Of a stretch of 5,556 nucleotides of DNA, positions 1 through 5,509 are shown piece by piece. Under the pieces are notes generated by a model. The model ran no database searches and was not told the DNA's origin. It saw nothing but the letters and a program-made list of their open reading frames with translations. How positions within the stretch are numbered: the stretch's first letter is position 1; each line of letters begins with the position of its first letter. Origin of the DNA: an uncultured Clostridia bacterium (GTDB taxonomy: Bacteria > Bacillota > Clostridia > Oscillospirales > Acutalibacteraceae); assembly GCA_946626015.1 (NCBI GenBank), contig CAMOTT010000133.1, positions 1-5,556 of the forward strand, given 5' to 3'. The position numbers were made by a program, and so were the translations under genes.

Positions 1-966
1 GGCATCGGCCTTTGCCGTACAGAGCATATGTTCTTTGAGGCTGACAGAATTGCCGCTTTCCGTGAGATGATCTGCTCCGATACAGTTGAGGAGAGAGAAG
101 CTGCTCTTGACAAGATCCTTCCCTATCAGCAGGGCGACTTCGAGAAGCTCTACGAGGCTCTTGAAGGCAACCCCGTAACAATCAGATTCCTTGATCCGCC
201 TCTCCACGAGTTTGTTCCCACAGAGGAAGAAGACATCGTCAAGCTTGCATACGCTCAGGGCAAGCCCGTTGAGGATATCAAGGCCATCATCGCCTCCCTC
301 CACGAGTTCAATCCCATGATGGGTCACAGAGGCTGCCGCCTTTCAGTAACCTATCCCGAGATAGCAAAGATGCAGACAAAGGCTGTTATCCGCGCCGCTC
401 TCAACGTCAAGAAGGCTCATCCCGACTGGAACATCGTTCCCGAGATCATGATCCCCCTTGTTGGCGAGGTCAAAGAGTTCAAGTTCGTTAAGAAGATCGT
501 TGTTGAAACCGCTGACGCTGAGATCGCAGCTGCCGGTTCAGACCTCAAGTACGAGGTTGGTACAATGATCGAGATCCCCAGAGCTGCTCTTACAGCTGAC
601 GAGATCGCCAAGGAAGCTGATTTCTTCTGCTTTGGCACCAACGATCTTACCCAGATGACCTTCGGCTTCAGCCGTGACGACGCAGGCAAGTTCCTCGGCG
701 CTTACTACGACACCAAGATCTTCGAGAACGATCCCTTCGCAAAGCTCGACCAGATCGGCGTAGGCAAGCTCATGAAGATGGCTGTCCAGATGGGCAAGGC
801 TGAGAAGCCCAATATGCATTGCGGCATCTGCGGCGAGCATGGCGGCGATCCCTCATCCGTTGAGTTCTGCCATAAGATCGGCCTTGACTATGTTTCCTGC
901 TCACCCTTCCGTGTGCCCATCGCCCGCCTTGCAGCGGCTCAGGCAGCGATCGCTGACAAGAAATAA
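1..966 (+). CDS. ppdK: Pyruvate phosphate dikinase, C-terminal part (5' end outside window)
   Basis: PPDK interconverts pyruvate, ATP and Pi with PEP, AMP and PPi in the cytoplasm; anaerobes often use it for glycolysis with PPi or for PEP supply. The reading frame is open from base 1, so 321 codons are visible, starting with GLCRTEH. The ATG at base 28 is internal, not the start. This is the PEP/pyruvate-binding TIM barrel. Visible in order: R6 (RTEH), R62 (IRFLDPPLHEF), R110 (GHRGCR), E191 (MIEIPRA), N214 (FGTNDLTQ, the PEP-utilizing-enzyme signature) and C277 (GICGEHGG). From memory these correspond to Arg561, Arg617, Arg665, Glu745, Asn768 and catalytic Cys831 of the 874-residue Clostridium symbiosum enzyme, so about 555 residues (ATP-grasp and phosphohistidine domains) lie upstream. 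No key residue is missing. A terminator follows 39 bases after the stop. Identification is firm. Confidence 0.97.
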   Translation, partial: GIGLCRTEHMFFEADRIAAFREMICSDTVEEREAALDKILPYQQGDFEKLYEALEGNPVTIRFLDPPLHEFVPTEEEDIVKLAYAQGKPVEDIKAIIASLHEFNPMMGHRGCRLSVTYPEIAKMQTKAVIRAALNVKKAHPDWNIVPEIMIPLVGEVKEFKFVKKIVVETADAEIAAAGSDLKYEVGTMIEIPRAALTADEIAKEADFFCFGTNDLTQMTFGFSRDDAGKFLGAYYDTKIFENDPFAKLDQIGVGKLMKMAVQMGKAEKPNMHCGICGEHGGDPSSVEFCHKIGLDYVSCSPFRVPIARLAAAQAAIADKK

Positions 967-1005
967 TAGCTGATCAGGTTTGATTAAATCAGTATAAATC
1001 ATCAA

Positions 1006-1039
1006 CTCCCTCTGTCGTTCTCCGGCAGGGGGAGCTTTT
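1006..1039 (+). terminator. Intrinsic terminator after ppdK
   Basis: A 12-base-pair stem (1006-1017 with 1023-1034, two G-U pairs) closes a 5-base loop and is followed, after one C, by TTTT. It lies 39 bases after the ppdK stop and 36 bases before the next start codon, so it should end the ppdK transcript. The U-tract is short, so some readthrough into the next gene is possible. Confidence 0.8.
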
Positions 1040-1075
1040 CAAGTACGAAGTAAGAGTGAAGAAGGAAGAAGTGAA

Positions 1076-1687
1076 ATGTATTCCATACATCCATATTCGC
1101 CTTTTGTTCCTGAAGGAGCAACAAAGCTCATAATCGGTACAACTCCGCCCTGCAGGTTCTGCATTGAGCCAAAAACGCTGTACAAAGGTGACGTTGACTT
1201 CTATTACGGCTCAAGGGATAACGGTTTTTGGCGGTTGATAGGCGAGGCAACAGGGGAGAGCTTTGATTATGAGAATACCGACGAAGCGGTGGAACAGCGA
1301 AAGGATTTTCTTGAGCGGCACGGTATGGGTATAACAGACGTGGTGTCCCGTTGCGTCCACGGTAACGGAAACTCTGACGACGCCTCCCTGCAGGATATCA
1401 CGCCAAAGCCCATAGGGCAGTTGTTGTCGGAGCACCTGGCAATTGATACCCTTATCTACACCGGCAGGAGCAATAGCCGCAACTCCGTGATGTACCTGAT
1501 GAACAGGTTTATAGCGGACAAACATCGCCACAACAATAAGGCGAATGGTCTTGCGGAAAAAATCGTGACGATAGGGGGCAGGGAGTACCCGGTGATCCTC
1601 CTGTGCTCCCCCTCGCCCAACGCCCTGCGCAGCGTGAGCAAAGAGACCCGGCTGGAGCAATACAAAAAAGTCTTTGGCAAAAGATAA
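1076..1687 (+). CDS. DNA glycosylase-like protein, uracil-DNA glycosylase superfamily
   Basis: A 203-residue soluble protein, probably a base-excision-repair glycosylase removing deaminated or mismatched bases. Superfamily features visible: motif 1 as IIGTTPPCRF (residues 19-28), the segment DFYYGSRDNGFWRLIGE (41-57), which resembles the YYGxPxNxFW block of Mug/TDG-like and family 6 (hypoxanthine-DNA glycosylase) proteins, MGITDVVSRC (84-93), which resembles the family's 'GI-x-D-V' block, and a C-terminal loop SPSPNALR (178-185), followed by the usual helix ending QYKKVF. Length fits small glycosylases. Motif 1 has TTPP where relatives usually have SxPG, so activity and base preference are uncertain. 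The start is supported by GAAGGAAG at 1061-1068, seven bases upstream of the ATG. Terminators on both sides suggest a single-gene unit, but I see no convincing promoter in the 36 bases after the ppdK terminator. The superfamily call is fairly sure; the subfamily is not. Confidence 0.75.
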   Translation: MYSIHPYSPFVPEGATKLIIGTTPPCRFCIEPKTLYKGDVDFYYGSRDNGFWRLIGEATGESFDYENTDEAVEQRKDFLERHGMGITDVVSRCVHGNGNSDDASLQDITPKPIGQLLSEHLAIDTLIYTGRSNSRNSVMYLMNRFIADKHRHNNKANGLAEKIVTIGGREYPVILLCSPSPNALRSVSKETRLEQYKKVFGKR

Positions 1688-1700
1688 ATTATTCAACTAA

Positions 1701-1738
1701 AAACCTCCTCTGCGGTATCATATCGCCGAGGAGTTTTT
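1701..1738 (+). terminator. Intrinsic terminator after the glycosylase gene
   Basis: CTCCTC (1705-1710) pairs with GAGGAG (1728-1733). The stem continues across one T/C mismatch through 1712-1717 with 1721-1726, leaving a 3-base loop. AAA lies on the left (1701-1703) and TTTTT on the right (1734-1738), so it could also work on the other strand. It lies 13 bases after the glycosylase stop. Confidence 0.82.
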
Positions 1739-1795
1739 CCGTTATGTTCATGCTCAAAAACTTATTGACGACCATCAACCGCGCTCTTTTTGTCC

Positions 1796-1825
1796 TTGAC
1801 AATATGTAGCAAAATGTGTTATGCT
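1796..1825 (+). promoter_or_regulatory. Predicted sigma-A-type promoter with extended -10
   Basis: A perfect -35 hexamer TTGACA (1796-1801) is separated by 18 bases from a -10 TATGCT (1820-1825). TG at 1817-1818, one base before the -10, makes it an extended -10. Transcription would begin at about 1831-1833, the first bases of the inverted repeat that follows, giving the secreted-protein gene a leader of about 185 bases. In the bases between this promoter and the preceding terminator (1739-1795) I see no gene and no other clear signal. Confidence 0.65.
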
Positions 1826-1830
1826 TTTTT

Positions 1831-1994
1831 TGCGACACAAATAAATAAACTCACCTACATTCTTGGCGTGTGTTTTTATCTTGATAAAAATGCAGGCTTC
1901 TTTCCTCATACACGTTTTGAATGTAGAGTGAAATTTGTGTCGCAGCAATTGGAGCTATGTGTTTTTTGTGCGTAGCTTCGGCTGCGCATTTTTT
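1831..1994 (+). ncRNA. Candidate structured leader RNA (attenuator or riboswitch-like), unclassified
   Basis: The predicted transcript starts where a long nested inverted repeat begins. P1 is a perfect 12-bp helix, TGCGACACAAAT (1831-1842) with 1933-1944. After an 8/1 internal loop, P2 pairs 1851-1862 with 1919-1931 (12 bp, one bulged A at 1927). P3 pairs 1867-1871 with 1910-1914. Inside it 1873-1879 pairs with 1884-1890 around CTTG, leaving 1891-1908 unpaired. A terminator follows at 1969-1994. The 3' side of P1 (1938-1946) can instead pair with the terminator's 3' arm (1981-1988; 8 bp with one bulged T), a candidate antiterminator exclusive with both P1 and the terminator. I do not recognise a known class: no cobalamin, SAM, purine, c-di-GMP or T-box consensus was seen. 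It could also be a standalone RNA of about 164 bases, or a DNA palindrome of mobile origin. Confidence 0.5.
1969..1994 (+). terminator. Leader terminator with UUCG tetraloop
   Basis: TGCGTAGC (1969-1976) pairs with GCTGCGCA (1981-1988, one G-U pair) around a TTCG tetraloop closed by C-G, an especially stable loop, and runs straight into six T's (1989-1994). It ends only 7 bases before the GGAGG of the secreted-protein gene and downstream of the promoter at 1796-1825. It therefore probably controls readthrough into that gene, not the end of the upstream gene, which has its own terminator. Confidence 0.75.
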
Positions 1995-2001
1995 AATTTA
2001 T

Positions 2002-2006
2002 GGAGG
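2002..2006 (+). promoter_or_regulatory. Ribosome binding site that decides the secreted-protein start
   Basis: GGAGG lies 9 bases before the ATG at 2016 and only 3 bases before the ATG at 2010. The spacing favours 2016 as the real start. The in-frame ATG at 1935 sits inside the leader hairpin without a suitable ribosome binding site and would put hydrophilic residues ahead of the signal peptide. Confidence 0.7.
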
Positions 2007-2015
2007 AATATGAAA

Positions 2016-3905
2016 ATGAGAAAAATATGGAAACGAGGATGTTCTGTGTTATTGGCAATAGTTTTGTTAGTCGGCGTAGTTACAGTTGGAGAGTTAAATT
2101 ATAATGTCTTTGCTGTAGAATCTACAGGTGTGGCAGTTATGGATAATTTTATCAATGATGCCAGATTTACAAACGGAGCTGCATGGGGAGATGTGAGACC
2201 AAAGTTATCACCATTTGACGGATGGTCATGTGCCGCCTATTGTGCGGATTTTGCTTATTACTGTTTCGGAAACCAATCTCCAAAAGACGGAACATATTTT
2301 ACCGGTGCAACCAACATCCGTGCCGGCGATGTACTTGTAGTTGGTAATGGAAGCAACGGTTATGGACATTGGTTTGTTTGTCTTAAAAGAAGCGGTAACA
2401 ATCTGTATGTCGCTGAAGGCAATTATACAGGTGGAGGTTCAGGCAAAGTCCGAATTGGATGGAATTATAAAATCGCAAATGATTCAACTATTTCTGGTGC
2501 GGAATATTCGTTTACCAATGGTTGGCATTTTTTGAGCAGTGAGTCATCAACAATAACTTTGGATTCATGCGGTGGTTCATGTAACATAACATCCACAATA
2601 AGAAATTATGGTGCATATTGGAATCTTCCAACGCCGACAAGAAGTGGATATAAATTTGATGGTTGGTATACAAAAAAGGATGGTGCGGGTTATAAGTATA
2701 CAAATAATACACGATATTGGGGTAAGGGCGAAAGTATAACATTATATGCAAATTGGATTAACGTAAATCCCGGAAAATCAATAATTACAAATTCTTCTAA
2801 TGAATATTATCTGGGTTCCATTACATTCACTTGGACATTGACAGAAAATACGACACATTACAATATTGTGTTCTATAAAGAAAATTCTTCAGGAGAATAT
2901 AAATATGTATATAGAGAAAACAAGGTTTCTTCTGGAGTATCCATTGCTTTTAATGGCCCCAGTTCAATAGGAAATTACAGGGTACAGATTCAATCATATA
3001 ATTCAAATGAGTGGAATTCAGACCATACTGATTATTTGTATACAGCCTCTGATTATTATTACTTCTCCGTGTTTGATAAGATTTTTAACTTGTATTATAA
3101 TACTAACGGTGGTACTAATTCACCTGCAAATCAAACCGGAAATGGAAATATCACGCTTTCAAATAATATGCCTACAAGGAGCGGCTATACTTTCCTTGGC
3201 TGGGCGACAAGCGCAAGCGCAGCAACGGCACAATATCAGCCAGGTTCACAATTTGAGCTGACACATAATACAACCTTATACGCCGTGTGGGCACCTATAA
3301 CACTGTCCGGCATTTCCATCAAAACCCTGCCCAACAAGAACACCTACACCGTAGGCGAAAGCTTTGACCAGAGCGGGCTTACCCTGACAGCGAAGTATTC
3401 AGATAACAGCACACAAACGATAAACAGCGGTTTTACCTGCTCCGGTTACAGCTCAACAACAGCAGGCACAAAGACAATAAACGTTACCTATCAGGGCAAA
3501 ACGGCAACATTTACAATAACCGTCAATGCCAAACCGGTAACTGTTGAACCTGTTGTTGCTATCCATAATTACACCGCCAACAAGACCGTGGACTACAAGA
3601 CCACCGTCACATTCTCTGCGGACGTAACCAACCCGGTGTCCGGCGCGAAAATCCACTGGTTCATTGACGGGCAGGATAAGGGCGCAAGCGACACCTATAC
3701 TGTTAAAAGCGCCAAGGAGAGCTTTACCGTTCAGGCGAAATACATTAAGGACGGCAAGGTGCTGGCTGAATCAGGTGTGGAAAAGGTGAGCGTCAAAACA
3801 GGCTTCTTTGCCAAGCTGCTGGCCTTCTTCCGTTCCATCTTCGGCGGCCTGCCGAAGGTGGTACAGGGCTACATGGGCGCGGAGATAATTGAAAAAATAA
3901 TATAA
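2016..3905 (+). CDS. Secreted CHAP/NlpC-like Cys-His protein with InlB-type repeats and Ig-like domains
   Basis: A 629-residue exported protein. Residues 1-33 form a signal peptide: MRKIWKR, a hydrophobic core (11-24) and likely cleavage after VFA. Residues 40-173 resemble a CHAP/NlpC-P60 papain-like domain, with WSCAAYC (probable nucleophile C72), GHWF (H118) and YVAEGN (E134/N136), so peptidoglycan amidase or endopeptidase activity is likely. Two InlB/Listeria-Bacteroides-type repeats follow (about 179-247 and 357-426), each with PTRSGYxFxGW and ending LYAxW; between them is a Tyr-rich beta segment of unknown family (250-353). Residues 428-504 look like a bacterial Ig-like domain of the Big_3 type (YTVGESFDQSGLTLTAKY), 507-594 are another Ig-like segment, and 597-629 form an amphipathic tail. 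There is no LPXTG motif. Base composition changes sharply near codon 386. Expression is probably controlled by the leader terminator. The exact peptidase family and substrate are not established. Confidence 0.85.
   Translation: MRKIWKRGCSVLLAIVLLVGVVTVGELNYNVFAVESTGVAVMDNFINDARFTNGAAWGDVRPKLSPFDGWSCAAYCADFAYYCFGNQSPKDGTYFTGATNIRAGDVLVVGNGSNGYGHWFVCLKRSGNNLYVAEGNYTGGGSGKVRIGWNYKIANDSTISGAEYSFTNGWHFLSSESSTITLDSCGGSCNITSTIRNYGAYWNLPTPTRSGYKFDGWYTKKDGAGYKYTNNTRYWGKGESITLYANWINVNPGKSIITNSSNEYYLGSITFTWTLTENTTHYNIVFYKENSSGEYKYVYRENKVSSGVSIAFNGPSSIGNYRVQIQSYNSNEWNSDHTDYLYTASDYYYFSVFDKIFNLYYNTNGGTNSPANQTGNGNITLSNNMPTRSGYTFLGWATSASAATAQYQPGSQFELTHNTTLYAVWAPITLSGISIKTLPNKNTYTVGESFDQSGLTLTAKYSDNSTQTINSGFTCSGYSSTTAGTKTINVTYQGKTATFTITVNAKPVTVEPVVAIHNYTANKTVDYKTTVTFSADVTNPVSGAKIHWFIDGQDKGASDTYTVKSAKESFTVQAKYIKDGKVLAESGVEKVSVKTGFFAKLLAFFRSIFGGLPKVVQGYMGAEIIEKII
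2550..2756 (+). repeat. InlB-type repeat 1 in the secreted protein
   Basis: Residues about 179-247 begin ITLDSCGGSC, carry PTRSGYKFDGWY and end ITLYANW, the typical Listeria-Bacteroides repeat pattern. This copy is AT-rich and contains two cysteines (C185, C189) near the start, where such repeats normally have N-G-G-type residues. Confidence 0.75.
3084..3293 (+). repeat. InlB-type repeat 2 in the secreted protein
   Basis: Residues about 357-426 begin FNLYYNTNGGT, carry MPTRSGYTFLGWA and end TTLYAVW. It is a second copy of the same fold, with no cysteines. Its first half is AT-rich and its second half GC-richer, with the change close to the PTRSGY codons at about 3171. Confidence 0.8.
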
Positions 3906-3948
3906 AAATCACGGCTGCCGCAAACAAAACTGCGGCAGCCATGATTTT
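3905..3948. terminator. Bidirectional terminator between convergent genes
   Basis: AAAATC followed by a GC-rich arm (3905-3922) pairs with 3931-3948 over 18 positions with one C/A mismatch, around an 8-base loop. T-tracts lie at the end on the plus strand (3945-3948) and, read on the minus strand, opposite AAAAA at 3904-3908. It begins at the last base of the secreted-protein stop codon and lies 35 bases beyond the lipoprotein stop, so it should serve both transcripts. Confidence 0.88.
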
Positions 3949-3983
3949 CTTCATTATTTATTTTTACTTGGCACGAAACTTCG

Positions 3984-4808
3984 CTACTTCAGGTCATTGC
4001 CCAGATCGCAGGTGTAGGACCATTTTATTTTATCCCCGTTTTTCAGTGTGTACTTGTCACAGCCGTAATTTGGGAACGTTCCGTTTACCGAGTACATCCA
4101 GCCGGAGCGCGAGCCGCAATCCTTTTCGTAGAGCTGGTGTATGCCCCTGATGTATTCGCTGTTGTAGCCGGGGGTAAAAACGTATTCGAGCTGAATGCCG
4201 GAGGCCTTGCAGAACTCGCATTCGTCCGAGCAAACATAGCTTTGGCAGGCGTATTTAAGGGCGTCGAAAACCGTGCTGCCGATTGGCAGGGAAAGGTTCA
4301 CTTTCTTTAGTATATATCCGCTTTCCGGGACAAAGGCCTGCTTGCCCTCATTAAGGGCTTCTATGTTATCCAAAAGAATTTTACATTCGATTTCAATTGA
4401 GCAGTTTACAGAGGTTGGAGCGACGTAATAGGAGGCTGCCCGTCTTGTTGTGCTTTGGGGCTGTGTAGTGGTGGTAGGTTTGGTTTCGGGCTGTGGGTAG
4501 AACCTTGTTGTCCACTGCTTTTTCGTGGTGGCGGGCAAGGTCGTTGAGGTGACAATTGCCGTGGCGGCGCTCCGGGTGGTCGTTTCCATGGTCTCCGGCG
4601 GCGCGGCGGTCGCCGTAACAGTGGCGGTCACAGTCTCCGTTGAAGGCTCTGTAACAGCTTCTTCCGGCTCGGTGACAGTGGTATAGCCATCAAACGAAAG
4701 GCTCTCTGTGGGCGCGGGCGCGGTATTTTCTATCCGGGTGACCTTAACTCCGCAGCCGGTGAAAAACAGTATCGAGATAAAAAGAAGTATGGATATGGTC
4801 TTTTTCAT
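3984..4808 (-). CDS. Lipoprotein with transcobalamin-like DUF4430 domain
   Basis: A 274-residue predicted surface lipoprotein. The signal peptide ends in the lipobox FTGC, so C19 would be lipidated and anchor it to the outer membrane face. Residues about 30-130 are a Thr/Pro/Glu-rich, low-complexity linker that likely spans the wall. The C-terminal half starts with CSIEIECKILLDN (136-148) and contains a DUF4430 domain (about 178-267): STVFDALKYA, YIRGIHQLYEKD, SGWMYSVNG, FPNYGCDKYTLKNGDKIKWSY. This family resembles the beta domain of transcobalamin and intrinsic factor. Ten cysteines including the lipobox one suggest disulfides or ligand contacts. The start is supported by GGGGAGGG (4815-4822), six bases upstream. 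ATG overlaps the TGA of the ECF S-component gene, pointing to coupled translation and a joint role in capturing and importing a small molecule. A corrinoid is plausible, but the substrate is inferred. Confidence 0.85.
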   Translation of the reverse strand: MKKTISILLFISILFFTGCGVKVTRIENTAPAPTESLSFDGYTTVTEPEEAVTEPSTETVTATVTATAAPPETMETTTRSAATAIVTSTTLPATTKKQWTTRFYPQPETKPTTTTQPQSTTRRAASYYVAPTSVNCSIEIECKILLDNIEALNEGKQAFVPESGYILKKVNLSLPIGSTVFDALKYACQSYVCSDECEFCKASGIQLEYVFTPGYNSEYIRGIHQLYEKDCGSRSGWMYSVNGTFPNYGCDKYTLKNGDKIKWSYTCDLGNDLK

Positions 4809-5509
4809 TGGGAGCCCTCCCCGAACAGGCCGTATTTTACGGCTATCCGTTCAAACGTATTCTTTAGATTGGGAATTGAAAACAGCAGCACAAAAAATGT
4901 GGTTACTCCGTGGACAATGTTGAATTTAAGCCCGGATGCGTAAACCGCCAGCAGAGAAGCGGCCTTGAAGGAGGAGGTAAAAAATACCGCCGAGCCTGTG
5001 TCCACTATGATGCCGTATACCGCGAAGCAGAGAACTCCGCCCACAACGGCCGCAAGGAGCCTGTTGTTGCCGTAATTCTTTTTATAAAATATCAGGCCGC
5101 ATAGAAACGCCACCAGACCCATCCCGAACATCTGGAAAGGGGTATTTGTGCCTTGCCCGAAGAACATATTTGAAACAAGCATGGAAAGCGCGCCGCAGAT
5201 GAACCCCACATCCGGGCCGAACACCATGGCCGCAAGTATGACTATGGCGCAGGTGAGCTTGACCTGGGGCAGCATGAACAGGGCGGCTCTGCCCGCCACA
5301 GCAAGGGCCACCACGCTGGAGATAGCCACAAGATCCCGGGTGTGGAGCTTTCTGTGCTCCAAAGAGATGAAAAACGCCGCCAGAGCCGAACAAAGGATCA
5401 AAAGGCTGGAAACGTAGTATTGCTTGCCCTTTATCAGAAACAGGCAGGCGAATATTATAACAGGGATAAGAATGGTTATTATCAAAATCGAAGCTATTTT
5501 TTTAAGCAT
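4805..5509 (-). CDS. ECF transporter S component (substrate-binding membrane protein)
   Basis: A 234-residue integral membrane protein. S components bind a vitamin or metal in the membrane and join an EcfT/EcfA ATPase module for ATP-driven uptake. Hydrophobic segments lie at about residues 5-27, 31-50, 60-80, 86-113, 123-142, 151-171 and 182-212 (the last may hold two). The segment AGRAALFMLPQVKLTCAIVI (72-91), FGPDVGFICGALSMLVSNMFFGQG (97-120, abbreviated here by its key FG, G102, N114, FGQG) and FQMFGMGLVAFLCG (125-138) match the ECF S-component pattern. Two hydrophobic segments precede the usual six-helix core. The start at 5509 has GAGG at 5520-5523, ten bases upstream. The upstream frame ends 16 bases into this gene and the lipoprotein gene overlaps its stop, so all three are probably one operon. 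The family is fairly sure; the substrate is unknown, with corrinoid suggested by the neighbour. Confidence 0.82.
   Translation of the reverse strand: MLKKIASILIITILIPVIIFACLFLIKGKQYYVSSLLILCSALAAFFISLEHRKLHTRDLVAISSVVALAVAGRAALFMLPQVKLTCAIVILAAMVFGPDVGFICGALSMLVSNMFFGQGTNTPFQMFGMGLVAFLCGLIFYKKNYGNNRLLAAVVGGVLCFAVYGIIVDTGSAVFFTSSFKAASLLAVYASGLKFNIVHGVTTFFVLLFSIPNLKNTFERIAVKYGLFGEGSQ

Noticed and set aside
971..998. Palindrome TGATTAAATCA (981-991) and TATAAA (993-998) as an operator/promoter for the glycosylase gene
   Set aside because: There is no -35 at the right distance, and the ppdK terminator lies directly downstream, so transcription from here would be stopped.
1211..1696. 161-codon minus-strand frame opposite the glycosylase gene
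   Set aside because: Antisense shadow of a well-supported gene; its sequence is His/Val-rich with no domain pattern, and it crosses the terminator.
1890..1931. 13-residue open frame inside the structured leader
   Set aside because: No Shine-Dalgarno sequence precedes it, and its ATG lies within a hairpin arm.
1790..1975. 61-codon open frame in the leader region
   Set aside because: It starts inside the predicted promoter, runs through the inverted repeat and terminator stem, has no ribosome binding site and shows no recognisable protein features.
1957..2013. Possible 18-residue leader peptide (MCFLCVASAAHF...) through the terminator, ending in ATGA overlap with the ATG at 2010
   Set aside because: GGAG at 1951-1954 is only two bases from the ATG, too close for good initiation. 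Its translation would disrupt the terminator, so it is worth remembering, but the evidence is too weak to call it.
1935..2015. Extended N-terminus for the secreted protein from the ATG at 1935
   Set aside because: It would begin in the P1 helix and be translated through the leader terminator without a suitable ribosome binding site. The ATG at 2016 has GGAGG at good spacing and gives a normal signal peptide.
5082..5393. 103-codon minus-strand frame within the S-component gene
   Set aside because: Alternative-frame shadow rich in Gly, His and Arg; the overlapping S-component frame has clear membrane segments and family motifs.
5497..5503. Run of seven A's near the S-component start as a programmed slippage site
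   Set aside because: Both frames across it make sense as an ordinary overlapping gene end and start; nothing requires slippage.
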